From Cristatella mucedo (taxonomy: Eukaryota > Bryozoa > Phylactolaemata > Cristatellidae), in NCBI GenBank assembly GCA_009760855.2, contig WPIO01000155.1, positions 485,501 through 549,500 of the forward strand: a stretch of DNA of 64,000 nt, given 5' to 3'. The notes under the pieces were generated by a model that was given only the letters and a program-made list of their open reading frames with translations, searched no databases and had not been told where the DNA came from. The position numbers and the translations under genes were made by a program. Each line of letters opens with the position of its first letter. Positions within the stretch are counted from its first letter, which is position 1. Shown here piece after piece: positions 31,750 to 43,110 of this stretch.

Positions 31750-33353
31750 GTAAGTAAGAATGGCTGCTACCTTTAAAACTGGCGCTACCAGAAGTCTGAG
31801 GGGGAGGGCAAATTTGCTAAAACTATTTGCTTCATCTTCTACTTTAACCGTTGTGTAGCCTACTGGCCCATTCTAGTCTATCATCAAGCCGAACGACTCG
31901 GACAAACAAATATGCTTATGTGTGCGATAGTAATAGGAAGACATTCGTATAGTGCCCCCAGAGATCTTAAATCATTACAGAGGCACCTTGTATATGTTGT
32001 GAGCGAAATATGTCAATATGGCTAGTTGTAGCCTTCTGCATGTCTTCACTGTAAAGTGCCTGAGACCAGGCACTTTCACTAATATCATGCTCTGCATACC
32101 AGATCGTTTTTATAGCGTCTTTTTTTTAATGTGACTTAATTAATGAAATATTATCACTTCTAATATTCTAGATGCATACTCGATATAAGTAGCTGCGGAA
32201 ATGGGAATGCAATCTGTGGTAGGATTGGTTTGAACTATGGGCGATTTTGCACGGGCTGGAAGTGCAAAGGATTCTCACCAGCTAGGTTGGGACACATTCA
32301 CTTGCATTTAGAGATCTTCGAATAGCCTCATCACACAATGTATCTTAGAGAAGTGTCAGCCTCAAATACATCTGGCTTCTTTTCCGCTATGTGTCAGTAA
32401 CTGCTGGCACATTATAGTCTGAATCAACGTATTTTCTTATTTACTCTAGTTCATGAAACAATAAAGATAGTTGCTAAAAGGCTCTCAACTTAGAGATGCC
32501 TAAATACAGTTCATATAGCTACATCTTTGACCAAGTTAATAATATGAATAATACACTTTCAGAGATTTATGTATCACCCTTGGAGAGCTCAATATATTTC
32601 TAGGCCCTTTAAATATGAAGAAAAAATCCAGATCAATTGGATGGTGATATGCTGTACAGTTTAACCACACCTTATCACACAACGTACATTCACACGGACG
32701 AAGCAAATTCAATGAGGAACAAGTGGCTTTTACATCAAAAAATAAGGATACGTTGCTTTCTTTGTTTTTAGGTTTCTTAGTTTTTTGCATAGCGAAATTG
32801 ATTACGGTAATTGATTTTAAAACGCGTAGCTTTACTTTGTGGAAGTTTGAGCACTAACGAGAGCTGCTCATAGGAGACACTATTCGCTTTCTGAAGCGCC
32901 GTAACAAATTCCTATAGATCCTAGATATAGCGTGTGACCTCTTTCAAAGCACAGCATCGCTTCGCTTCACGAATCCCCGTCACTGATCATTGCAAGCAGC
33001 TATTTTAATTAAGGCACTAATGCAATTTCGTTTCTTGAGTTCAGGCTTGAGGGAAAAAAGCTTTGATACTGCTGTAGCAGATCACTCACGTTGTCGTAAG
33101 TTTGAAATCTCTTTACTTTACAAAATGTTCGAGTCAATCAATCAAATTAGAGTCACTGTAATGCGTTTTTCATCACTCGCTTTGAGCCTCGACCGGCTCT
33201 CAGTTCATGTCTGCAAGAGCCTCCTTACTTGTATGTCTCAATTCAAAGTACCCTGTAGCCAGTCTTTATCGTAGATGACTTGGACCCTGATAAATCGCAG
33301 CTGGATTTCATTTAACTTCCTGACTTGTCACTAACGCCGATACAACATTGTAG
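31750..33353 (+). other. Intron of the PA-domain gene, with repeat remnants
   Basis: A 1.6-kb GT-AG intron. It carries a decayed SINE/LINE A tail (about 31940-32000, minus: TATAGTGCCCCCAGAG) and another at 32545-32640 (minus: ATCACCCTTGGAGAGCTCAA). The 3' splice site CATTGTAG|GATACAAC is weak in pyrimidines and lies next to a duplicated GATACAACATT. Confidence 0.7.
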
Positions 33354-33464
33354 GATACAACATTACTGTCGTTCAGATGTCTGCTGAACATGCTGCTCAG
33401 CTCCTCACCAAAATGGCTGACGACGGGCGCAGTGCATCAGTTACAATAAGAAAAGATCGGTCAG
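33354..33464 (+). CDS. PA-domain protein, second coding exon (end of PA domain)
   Basis: An exon of 111 nt, phase 1 on both sides, too short to stand out as a reading frame. Joined to the previous exon it reads SLGYNITVVQMSAEHAAQLL, then TKMADDGRSASVTIRKD. This matches the last strand-helix-strand of the PA domain in Goliath/GRAIL proteins (IxVVxI...G..L......G..V.V.I). Bounded by AG before 33354 and GTAAGA from 33465. The transmembrane segment and RING-H2 finger expected next were not found between here and the GPCR gene, so the remaining exons lie further away, inside an intron containing the GPCR, or are lost. Confidence 0.8.
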
Positions 33465-33519
33465 GTAAGAAGCTGTCAGTTCTCCAGTCTGCTCAGAACG
33501 AAAGCGAGGCTGGATTGTG

Positions 33520-33665
33520 CAAGTCTTAGCCCGGAAACAAGAGGCTCGCACTTCATGACCCACGTCTTAGACTCGAGTCCTGTAGCAGGCAATTATTTAT
33601 TACCCGCTACAATAGCCGTAGCAGTAAGGGCTATTTGACCGCAACATAAATGAGGCTGTTTGATC
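33520..33665 (+). mobile_element. SINE B remnant
   Basis: CACTTCATGACCCACGTCTT, GACTCGAGTCC (B-box remnant), AATTATTTATTACCCGCTAC and ATGAGGCTGTTTGATC follow the order of SINE B. Confidence 0.65.
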
Positions 33666-34144
33666 GAATGCTTATTTTTAGTCAAAGTTTAACCAGTACT
33701 CACACTTTGTCACAATGAAAGCGAGGCTGATGTGTGCAAATACTCTCGCTTGCTCACAGTGAAAGCAACGCTGGTGTGGCCAAGTTCGAAAGTGAGAATT
33801 TTTCCAAGCAGAGTGACCAAGCACACAGCCAAGCAGTGGCTAAGAACTGGGCGATCTCAATTTAATTGACAACTCTAGTAGCAAATGCATCTGCCCGCCA
33901 ATGATTGAATAACTGCCTTTCCGGGAAACCTGGACCGCAAACGTATTCAAAGGCTTCTATAACTAAGAAAAAACCAATTTGCTATCACATTTTTTGTTAT
34001 TGATTACTGCGGATTGTATAAAATGCAGCTAAAACGTGGATAGCTACAATACCTGGCAACTGCTTCAGGAAGACTCGTTTTGTCTGATGTGAACTTGTAC
34101 AATCTTGGCAACAATTTCACGTAATTTGAAATGTAGGATGCGAA

Positions 34145-34149
<5 letters not shown>
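33666..34149. other. Intergenic or intronic, nothing recognised
   Basis: Inspected for a transmembrane or RING exon of the PA-domain gene; none seen. Confidence 0.45.

Positions 34150-34215
<66 letters not shown>
34150..34215. repeat. (TA)n(GA)n microsatellite
   Basis: About 47 bp of TA followed by GA. Confidence 0.95.
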
Positions 34216-34377
34216 AATACACGGATAATTCAGCATTTCTTGCATAGCTACTATCTCTACTCAGCTATATTAACTCATATGATTGACGCATCGAGAGGTC
34301 AATGTACAAATATCCCAACAAAATTACGCTTCGTCCATAACTAACTGCTGCAAAATCTCTCTTTCTCCTCTCCCTCT

Positions 34378-34379
34378 CT

Positions 34380-34425
<46 letters not shown>

Positions 34426-34503
34426 TCTCTATCTATGTCTCTGTCTCTCTGTCTGTATGTCTGTCTCTGTCTGTCCGTCCGTCCGTCCGTCCGTCCTCTC
34501 TCG

Positions 34504-34573
<70 letters not shown>
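34378..34573. repeat. (CT)n with (CTGT)n and (CCGT)n core
   Basis: CT runs either side of GTCTGTCTC and five CCGT units near 34475-34495. Reading frames on both strands are low-complexity artefacts. Confidence 0.95.
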
Positions 34574-34575
<2 letters not shown>

Positions 34576-35059
34576 GTGCTGCCATCCATCCCACCTCGCT
34601 CCTTGGCCCTCTAGTTATCTCAACGTCCCTCACACTCGTTCATTAAAATCTCTTGAGTATTGGCCCTTTAATTTGCATCCCCCAAGTCCTGTTCTTTCAC
34701 CACTTGCAATGGTGTCGCATCATTCAAGTGGCAGCTAAAGGCGAGCACTTAAAATAAAAGATTGAAGTTGCATGATTTAGGTGAAAATTTGGATCGAGCT
34801 ACGTTTGTCTCATTTGTCTTTTTTTTAGCAATGCATTGCTTGAATAATTAAGTTGCAGAAGTGCTTCAATGAGTGATATGATTTGATGAGTCAACGATGA
34901 AACTGTTTGGAGTTTGAAATTATGTGCTAGGTTTTTCGTTTGCTGCTAAATGTGCTGGCGAAGTTTGTCAACGAGCACAAGCGTCGCTGTCGATTGTCGA
35001 GCTAAGTCTAACCCTTGGCATGTCTGAACCAACTCGCTCTTGGTCGCAGTAGCCTTCTC
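34574..35059. other. Upstream region of the GPCR gene
   Basis: AT-leaning sequence with no clear TATA box. It may hold the promoter and 5' UTR. The GPCR reading frame is open back to about 35015, with no ATG upstream of 35060. Confidence 0.4.
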
Positions 35060-36160
35060 ATGCTGCATTGTGTAGCCTCCGGTTTAAATGAACAGGCGGA
35101 TGCATTCTTTTCAGAGTTCGGTAACCATTTGGATCCGCTGACGATTGGAGTGACAGCGATTGCCACGACTGCAGCGCTGTCCTTGAACTCGATCGCTCTC
35201 TTTGGGATACTGATCAAAAAGGAAAAGCTGAAACCCCATCAGTACCTGGTGGTCAATTTAATCGCTACCGACTGGCTAATAGGCCTGCTGTCCCTCCTGC
35301 AGGTTAACCTTCGCTACGAAGGGCTGCGAGAGCCCTGCGTCAAAGCTCCGGGTTCGGTTGAGGTGGAATGCTCGGCAGCCATATTGTCGAGACTCTGGAA
35401 CGTCTTCATGTACTCAAACATGTTCACCCTGCTCTTCATCACGATGGAGCATTTCTTCGCCTGCCGCTGGCCTTTCCATCACAAGGTCATCCTGACGCGA
35501 GGAAAGGTCCTGCTGTGTCTGCTTGTCTGCTGGATTGTGTCGGCTACTCCTGACGCCGTCATTTTTGCAATGGAGTGCGACGACATGAGCCTAAGTAATC
35601 AGTCTTTCTGCGAGTATATGCTCGAATACAGCTCCGGCAGAGAGAGCTGGGAGATTTCGGCAGTGATTGTTTCCATAGTCACGGTCGTACTCGCCACGTT
35701 GGTTGCCGTGTATGCGTACATCCTCTGTCTAGTTCACAAAATGAGCATAAACGTAATCGAGGTTAAGAAGAAACGAAACGCCGTCATCACCTCGCTTCTA
35801 CTGGTCTTTTCTTTTATGCTGTCCTACTCGTTTTTCTACTGCCTACATTTCAACGTGGCTCTTGAGCACTCACCTGAAGCCACGTTCATAAAAGGCCAGC
35901 GGAAGCTGTGGCAAGCTCTGTCGCCTACTGCTCAATTACTGGGCGATTATGTCATTGCCGGCGTTGTTAGTGCTATACTTGATCCAATTATATACTGCAC
36001 CCGGACGAAGAAACTGAAAGCGGCTTTGCTGGGGTACTTGAGGAAGAACTTCGAAAAGAGAAAGCGCTCAATCACATACGGTTCCGGTAAGGAGGCGCAG
36101 TCTGCCAGCACTGACTACACAGCGGTTACAGCAGCCCATAATGAGGAAGACTCGCTGTAA
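35060..36160 (+). CDS. Class A (rhodopsin-like) G-protein-coupled receptor, orphan, single exon
   Basis: A 366-residue seven-transmembrane receptor in one uninterrupted exon. TM1 about 27-52 holds Asn43 (1.50). TM2 about 61-84 holds NLIATDW with Asp71 (2.50). TM3 about 104-136 starts at Cys104 and ends EHF (130-132) where DRY is usual. TM4 about 147-170 has Trp158 (4.50). The second extracellular loop has Cys173 and Cys184. TM5 is about 198-225 (Tyr218 or 220 near 5.58), TM6 about 239-262 lacks the CWxP motif, and TM7 about 291-313 ends DPIIY (308-312). A basic helix-8/tail follows (KKLKAALLGYLRKNFEKRKR), then a Ser/Thr-rich end. A sequon, NQS, lies at 180-182. ATG 35060 is the first in frame. 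The ligand is unknown; loss of Arg3.50 and of CWxP makes conventional signalling uncertain. Confidence 0.9.
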   Translation: MLHCVASGLNEQADAFFSEFGNHLDPLTIGVTAIATTAALSLNSIALFGILIKKEKLKPHQYLVVNLIATDWLIGLLSLLQVNLRYEGLREPCVKAPGSVEVECSAAILSRLWNVFMYSNMFTLLFITMEHFFACRWPFHHKVILTRGKVLLCLLVCWIVSATPDAVIFAMECDDMSLSNQSFCEYMLEYSSGRESWEISAVIVSIVTVVLATLVAVYAYILCLVHKMSINVIEVKKKRNAVITSLLLVFSFMLSYSFFYCLHFNVALEHSPEATFIKGQRKLWQALSPTAQLLGDYVIAGVVSAILDPIIYCTRTKKLKAALLGYLRKNFEKRKRSITYGSGKEAQSASTDYTAVTAAHNEEDSL

Positions 36161-37747
36161 CAAAAAAGCTAAATGAAATAGTCAGGCGAACGCTCGATTG
36201 CCACTTGATGGGCGTGCAACGTGCTACCTTGCAGACAAGCCTTGTACGGCATGCCGTGATAGCTGTGCTCCTCTGTAGGTAAAAGCCCGGTATACGGTGG
36301 CACTGTCGTCGAAAATGCAATTTATCTGGCTTCTTATCAGGAGCTACACGACTAAAGCGACTTATCCACGAGAAGAACGACTCGCCTGCCCCTCGGGCCA
36401 CTGCCTCTACGTCCGGCGGCAGATATCTGCTGCAGTGTCACCTGCTGCAGTTATGCACTGCGCTCAGCTGCTGCAGTCACGTGCTGCAGTTTTCTGCTGC
36501 TGATGCCATCTTCTGCAGTCATCTGCCGGGAGGCAACCGCTGTTCGCGGCTTTTGCCTTAGTAAATGGAATAGTGGCCTCGATAATTTTTTACGCTATAA
36601 ATTATTAAAAAAATTGAGTTGATAATGATTCGAAGTGAACTCATGCAGGGTGCTTCTTGGCTTCGACTTTTTTATGGCTTCAAATCTCAGCAATGATGTA
36701 GTACTGGCTGGTGTTATGTGGCTGCTTGCATAGCAGCTTCAAAGCAATGACTTGTTTTTGCTTCTTTGCTATAAGGAATGCAGCTCACATTAGACAAAGA
36801 AACGGGAGAGATATGACGAGAAAGTGTTTGAGAGAGATGGAGGAGAGAGAGAGAGAGAGAAATACCTTGGGGCATAGAAATGAGGGGCGCTAGAAGGCGC
36901 TCTGCTATCTCGACGCTCCGTAGAAAGATTGGCCCTGCTCTGGCAATAGAGAGAACCGAGGAGATAGGTAGCGAATGAAATAGACGGGCTCACTACCACG
37001 TCGGACCAGAATTTGTTTTTAAACTACGGCATGCCAAAAATCGAAAAAGAAAAGGGTTCAATCCGCACCAAGCACATTTAAAGTTAAAATGTATGGTGAA
37101 ACACTAGCTACATGTAATTGAATAATGGCTTTGAGAAAAAATAGCCTTTTCCAGAGTTAATCTTATCTTGGCATGAGCCTGAAGTCGTCAATGATCCGGA
37201 TCAAGCTCCTTGACTAAAGAGATTACAGACGATCTACTTAAACGGCGCCAGAGAAAACGTGAAGGACACATGAAATGTAGCAAATAGAAACTCTGACTAT
37301 ATCTGCAGTGCCGGATAGTGACACAAACCTTCCAAATGCAGTAACAGCTCAAATCGAGCAATTTCTCATTTACTCCAGTTGTAAGCTCACGATCAACCAG
37401 CGATCAAACGATCAAAGGTCAACCAACCTAGTGTCCTGTGAGGCTGTTATTACTTACACACTGGCATGAAGTTATTCGGATAGGCACGACGAGACAAGAG
37501 AATGAAGGACCGAAACGAGTGACCTGACCTTGAATTCAATGCACTGCATGGCGGATCGTCAGTGTGTCAATAGTCCGAGAAGCTAGCTGTAATGCAGCAA
37601 CTGTGACATTCAGATGCGACAAATAAAGAGAGTGGTGGCTGGTTTGTGAGTCGACTACAATGCTTATTAATAATAGGTAAAGTGAAGAATACACGAAAGA
37701 ATAGGAGCTAGGATTATTATGATTAATACTTAATAGAATTACTACTG
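36161..37747. other. Downstream of the GPCR: 3' flank, nothing coding recognised
   Basis: Includes repeated CTGCTGCAGT motifs (36415-36525) and a short GA run (36840-36862). No clear AATAAA close to the stop codon was noted. No protein domain in any frame. Confidence 0.5.
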
Positions 37748-38965
37748 TATTATCGTACTTCTCTGATCGTAGTCAATCCGTGTCGTGTGAGGGTCATTTC
37801 TCTCTCATAAATGCAATGGGTCACCTGTGGAGTCCCTCAAGGGTCCGTACTTGATCCCTTGCTGTTCACCATTTATACTCAACCTCTCGGGAAAATGATT
37901 GAGGCCCATGAAATAGGATATCACTTTTATGCTGACGATAATCAGCTGTATTTGTCATTCAAGCCATCGGAATCTGCTGCAGCAACTGAGAAACTGAATG
38001 CTTGCCTTGCCGACATTCAATCCTGGATGTCGGAAAACTTCTTGAAACTAAATGACAATAAAACCGAACTGCTGCTCATAGGACACCCTAAGCGTGTGGC
38101 TGGATTAAAAGGCTTTGCTCTTGTAATAGGTGATGCTATTGTGTGACCGTCACCGTGTACTGGAAATTTAGGTGTCGTTTTTAACAGCTGCCTCGATTTC
38201 AAAAGCTTCATTCAGAAGACTGCCTCTACAGCTAGCCATCACATCCGATCCCTATCCAAGATTAGAAGCTGTCTCCCACAGTGGCTTGTAAAAAATTTAA
38301 CTAGGTCTTTAGTTCTGTCTCGGCTTGATTATTGTAATCCCCTTTTGGCTGGGCTACCAAAGAAAGCTATTAGGCTACTCCGGCTGACTATGAATATGGC
38401 TTCAAGGCTAATCTTCAAGTCCCAGAGGTTTGAGCACGTGTCACCTTTGCTTAAAGAGCTAGGATGGTTGCCGGTTGAGTAACGGATACAGAGCAAAAAT
38501 CTTACGCTAACCCACAAGGCCCGCCACGGCTTGGCTCCTTTGTATCTAGCTGAACTGCTGCACCGGTTTCAGCCTGTTCGCACACTCAGGTCCTGTATGG
38601 ACAATAAATTAGCTATTCCATTTCTCTGCTTAAAGACAGTTGGCAACAGAAGCTATAGCTCTGCCGGCCCTAGGCTGTGGAACTCGCTGCCACAATTCTT
38701 ACGCAACGACAACTACTCTGCTGCTGCCGACTTTGGCACATCTTTTTCAGCGGTCCTGAGCTGCTACTCCTATGGTACTCACTACCTCAACTGCTCTCCT
38801 GACTCGGCTATGCTTCCCACTTTCTCTTTGTTGCGTGAGACGAAGTCTGTTGGCTACCGAATGCATACCAAAAGCCGCTTAGTCTGTGAGTGCGCTATAC
38901 AAAACTCTCCTTCGTAACAGTAACATGGTCTTTGTGGCTTTGTGGAGTTACATTACATTGCAATT
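37748..38965 (+). mobile_element. LINE B, best-preserved copy (RT core to 3' end)
   Basis: L2/CR1-group element truncated within the RT. It reads [20 protein letters not shown], frameshifts, then [20 protein letters not shown] and [14 protein letters not shown] (RT catalytic YADD, about 37925-37955). Next come [57 protein letters not shown] and SLLRETKSVGYRM. A TGA near 38143 and a TAA near 38479 break the frame. The 3' tail is GTTACATTACATTGC. Few lesions suggest a young copy, but the 5' half including the endonuclease is absent. Confidence 0.92.
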
Positions 38966-39104
38966 ATAACTTTAAAATCTATCACAAGCGCTGCAATTGC
39001 AGAGCATCAGTAGTACGAGGAATGTGACTTTTTGATAAAGAACTAACGGGTAGGTAAGATTAGCTCGGTCTGATAAACCATTCAGTCAAACTTCATTATA
39101 ACAA

Positions 39105-39190
39105 CGATAATAATAAAATTCATAGAGTGCCTTGAGAGAGAATTCAATCTCTTTCTAGGCGCTTTACATTTGGTGCAATGGAAGTACAAT
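39105..39190 (-). mobile_element. LINE A 3' hairpin stub
   Basis: AATAAAATTCATAGAGTGCC, AGAGAATTCAATCTCTTTCT, AGGCGCTTTACATTTGGTGC. Only the 3' end is present. Confidence 0.8.
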
Positions 39191-39489
39191 GGACATGATT
39201 GAAGAGTGCTTCCTAATATATCGTAGTCCTAATCCCTTCAGAAGCAGCGGAAAATAAAAAGCAGGCGAGACCTTAACTAAAAAAGAAATGTGTACAGATT
39301 CCTCCTTCCGTGGGTTATAGGACTACGGTGCTGATAAACGTTGCTGATAGACGCTGTAGCCTAGCAATGGCAGTAATATGCCAACGCGCGGTCTCTACCG
39401 ACCTCCACCGCTTCGAACCGCAGAGCAAGGTTTCATAAATTGAAAAGTTTAACACTTACATTCTGCTCTGCATTCGGCATATCTAATGT
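39191..39489. other. Intergenic, nothing recognised
   Basis: No coding or repeat signal noted. Confidence 0.4.
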
Positions 39490-40320
39490 TGAAGCTGCAC
39501 GAAATCTAGGCTTCAAAAGTGACCTTCCATTCCACGATCACAGTCAAGTCGGCCTACTTTCAGCTACATAACATCGCTCAATTTCGGGCTTGCTTAGACA
39601 GGGATACCACATCTAAGTTGGTTTATGCATTTTTGACATACCGTCCTGACGTCTGTAACTCTCTGATTGTTGGTCTACAGGCCTTTGAATCTATCGCTGA
39701 ATCACAGCTGGTGCAACACTCGGCAGCCAGGCCTGAACGTCGTGAGCGTCGAAGTTGCCACATCACACTACGTATTGCCGACTTCCGTGGCTTCCAGTCA
39801 ATCAAAGCTTCTAATTCAAGGTTCTTTTACTTACTTTTAGATATCTTCATTCTATGGCTCCAGCCTAACCTATCAGATCTACTTCCACGTCAGGCTAAGC
39901 ATCGTACCTCCCGCTTTAGGAATCTAATCGTTTTCCTCGTAAAATCTCAAATCCTTTGGAGACCGGTGCCTTTAGTTCCTACGCTCCCACAGCCTGGAAC
40001 TCACTTTGAATTGCGTCACGACATTCCCTGACTAGATTACATTTAAAAAGAAACTGAAAACGCATCTATCTATCACAGCACCTAATGGGTTCACGTGATT
40101 CATCTTCTATGTGCTGATGCGCGCTCATACTGTTCATGCTGCCTCTAACCATGTTTGCGTGCTGACCTTGTGCATATCACCCCTAACCATTTTTTGCTTG
40201 TTGTCATTGAGCATGCTACCTCTCACCATTTAATCGTGATTCCTTTGCAGCAAATTTAAAGTGCCTGCAAAGAGATTGAGTTCTCTGCGGACGCTATATC
40301 AAATTTATTATTATTATTAG
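39490..40320 (+). mobile_element. LINE A C-terminal region and 3' end
   Basis: The frame at 39519-40031 reads FQLHNIAQFRACLDRDTTSK, then YRPDVCNSLIVGL, SQLVQHSAARP and LSDLLPRQAKHRTSRFRNL with frameshifts. The 3' UTR (GTGCATATCACCCCTAACC) and hairpin AAGTGCC..GGACGCTATATC end in (ATT)n at 40307-40320. Confidence 0.88.
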
Positions 40321-41040
40321 CATTGCTCGTACTAGTGATGCCCTGCACTTGCAGCTCTCGCAGCAGACTATTGAGTTGTAATTGCAATAACATAATATTA
40401 ACATTATTATAATCAATTTAGTAATATTAAATGATATTGAACCATCGGACCCTGAGCCTGCTTTTCCAGGCTTTCATTCTGGAATCACGTTGTATCCCAT
40501 TCGCTCTTATTCTCCTTCGTTTATTCTCCACTTTCATGTTTGCCGCTGCTGCATCGAATTTGAACTGATTTCTTTTGCGGCTGCAGCCACAGCTTCGTCC
40601 ATGCATCATGCGCAGCTTCGTCCATGCATCTTGTCTTCCGAGTGCCGTTGGCAGACTACATTAGCTGTACACGTCATCAAACGTTAGCAGTTTTATTTTC
40701 TTAAATCATGTACTTAAAAAAACTATGCATGACCGGAATCAAAACTGTTTCTATAAATCTGTAAAATAAGTAGAACTAAAATCGCATTCCAAATTTCACT
40801 ACGATATGTGAAATATTACCTGATTTATGGAGTTTTCCAGTCATCGAGCTGTACTAAAAATGAAGCTGCATGAAAGTCACCAGCATGCACTTCTACAAGC
40901 TCCACACATGTACCTCGATCTACCAAAGTTTAACAAGTTAGTATGCAATTCCTATACGATGCAGAGAACGGTACGTTGTTTAGTTGAACATATGCGGTGT
41001 ATGGTTTAAATCCGGGTTAGATGTGGTTTGCATAATGAAA
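40321..41040. other. Intergenic, nothing recognised
   Basis: A short duplicated CGTCCATGCATC motif at 40595-40630. No gene. Confidence 0.5.
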
Positions 41041-41132
41041 AAATATAATTCATTTGTCTAGCACCCCAAGAAAACTTAATCACTATTCTGGTGCTTCACA
41101 TATTCCACGAGGCTCGTGCCCACGACCTCAGC
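41041..41132 (-). mobile_element. SINE A fragment (3' part)
   Basis: ATAATTCATTTGTCTAGCAC, CCCAAGAAAACTTAATCACT, GGTGCTTCACATATTCC, GGCTCGTGCCCACGACCTC. The A-box end is missing. Confidence 0.85.
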
Positions 41133-41854
41133 TAGACATTCTTTTATTTTTTATTATGTTTTAATAATTTTTAATCGCTATTTTTATAATCATGAATCTT
41201 GTTTATTCTTTTATTTTTTTAAATAATGCCTGCTAGCAATTAAACGAGAATGTCATCAGAACTTCTATCACATTTCCAGTGACTTGTCTTTCGCAAGGCA
41301 TCTTAAGAAAATATTCGATTGCCAGACCATTTTTTAAGTATTTCCTTGACATTGCCCATGAATGCCACTAGTTTTATACGCACCTGCATCAGCTTGGAGG
41401 TGCAGTGCCTTTTGACTGCTGCCATATTTGAAATTTCACACGGTATTATTCTTCTCATAGTCTAACAAGCCGGGGGGGTAATAACGCTGCCTAGACTGTG
41501 GTAAATCTGAATAAGAGTGCGTTTAACAAAACCTTGTTCTTCTTAGACTAATAATGATAGCAGCCACACTAATTTTAGTAAATATTTTTCTAGAGCTGGC
41601 ATAGACGTCCAAAGGTTACGGAATGCTAGACCCACTGTCTAAACTTGAGAGTCTCAGCCCCTATTTATTGAGTACAATGTTCTATCACGTGCAGCTGTAA
41701 AGCACGCTCACATTAACCTGCTCAGTACTCGGATCAGCATGCTCGTACCGGAATCTCGGACCTCAGTGACTCAGTTCCCAGTAATTTATTTGAAGCAGAG
41801 TGATGAGATAAATTGATACAATATTTTTATATCACCTTGGGATATTTAAATCTC
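41133..41854. other. Intergenic, AT-rich, nothing recognised
   Basis: No coding signal. Confidence 0.5.
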
Positions 41855-41990
41855 TTTGAAGGTATTATAAAATCACTGCAAATAAGATGTGTCAATTGTT
41901 CCATTGTCGGTAGTAATATGCTCACTGTCTGCACTCATGAGGATGTGTTTGTATAGCACCCTCAGAGAACGTAATCTCTTTCTAGGCACA
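41855..41990 (-). mobile_element. Two LINE A/SINE A 3' hairpin stubs
   Basis: One decayed stub (TATATCACCTTGGGATATTT) and one clearer stub at about 41942-41988 (TTTGTATAGCACCCTCAGAG, ACGTAATCTCTTTCTAGGCA). Confidence 0.6.
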
Positions 41991-42164
41991 AACACAGGAC
42001 AATCCATGGGGACTGAGCAATTTGGGAGAGGACCAAGTGGCTTTCTGTGGGACATTTTAAATGTCAAAATCGCTGCTTCATCGACTCTCGGCGACCTCAC
42101 TTTTAGGTGCGATCGTGCTGGCAAAGTATCTGCTAGCTGTTGCCGCTCAAATACGTACTTATAG

Positions 42165-43105
42165 CTATGTGCAAACTAAGTGTGATTCAGAAATTGGAAT
42201 GGCTGACGCTCCAAATCGGCTCTGCCAGCATATCTCCTGTTCAATTTACGGGAAATCTAGGTGTCATGTTCCAACGTGACCTTTCATTACACGACCACAT
42301 CAGCTCTAAAGTAAAGTCTGCCTAATTTCAGCTACATAACATTGCTAAAAGTCGCGTTTTTTAGCAGGGATACCACACCTAAATTGTTCTATCATTTGTG
42401 ACATCCCGTCTTGAATTGTGTAACTCACTACTTGCCAGTCAACCGGCCTGTGCCATTCGGCGCTAACAGCAGGTGCAACACTCTGCAGCTAGGCTCCTTT
42501 GTCGTGAGCGTCGCAGTTGCCACATCACACTACTTCTCGCCGACCTGCACTGGCTCCCAGTCAAGCAAAGCGTCGACTCTCAGGCTCTGTCACTCACTTT
42601 CAAGTCCCTTCATTCATTGGCTCCAGCCTGCCTATCAGATCTGCAGCCCCATCAGGCCGAGCATCATACCACCCGCTTTTTCGGAATCTAATTTTTCACC
42701 TATACCTCATACAAACCTCAAATCCCTTGGAGATAGTGCATGTAGTTCGTATGCTCCCAAAGCCTGGAACTTACTCCCGACTTGCGTCACGACATCTCCT
42801 GATTTGTCCAGATTTAAATAGAAAATTAAAAAACGCATCTATTGATCATAGCATTTAACGGGACCCTGTGATTCAACCTTTGTGTGCTTATGCTTGCTGA
42901 CACTGCTTCGTGCTGCCACTAAGCATACTTGCATGCTGGCCCTGTGCATTTCACCCCTAACTATGTTATTCTTGTTGTTTATTGAGGATGCTACCACTAA
43001 CCATTCGATCGTGCTTCCTCAGCAGCAAATGCAAAGCGCCTAGAAAGAGATTGAGTTATCCGAGGGCGCTTTATCAAATGTATTATCATCATTACTATTA
43101 TTATA
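42165..43105 (+). mobile_element. LINE A C-terminal region and 3' end
   Basis: [40 protein letters not shown] and NLKSLGDSACSSYAPKAWN can be read (42411-42858) with frameshifts. A 3' UTR and intact hairpin AAAGCGCC...GGCGCTTT at 43034-43073 follow, then ATC/ATT repeats. Confidence 0.9.
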
Positions 43106-43110
43106 CTTGT

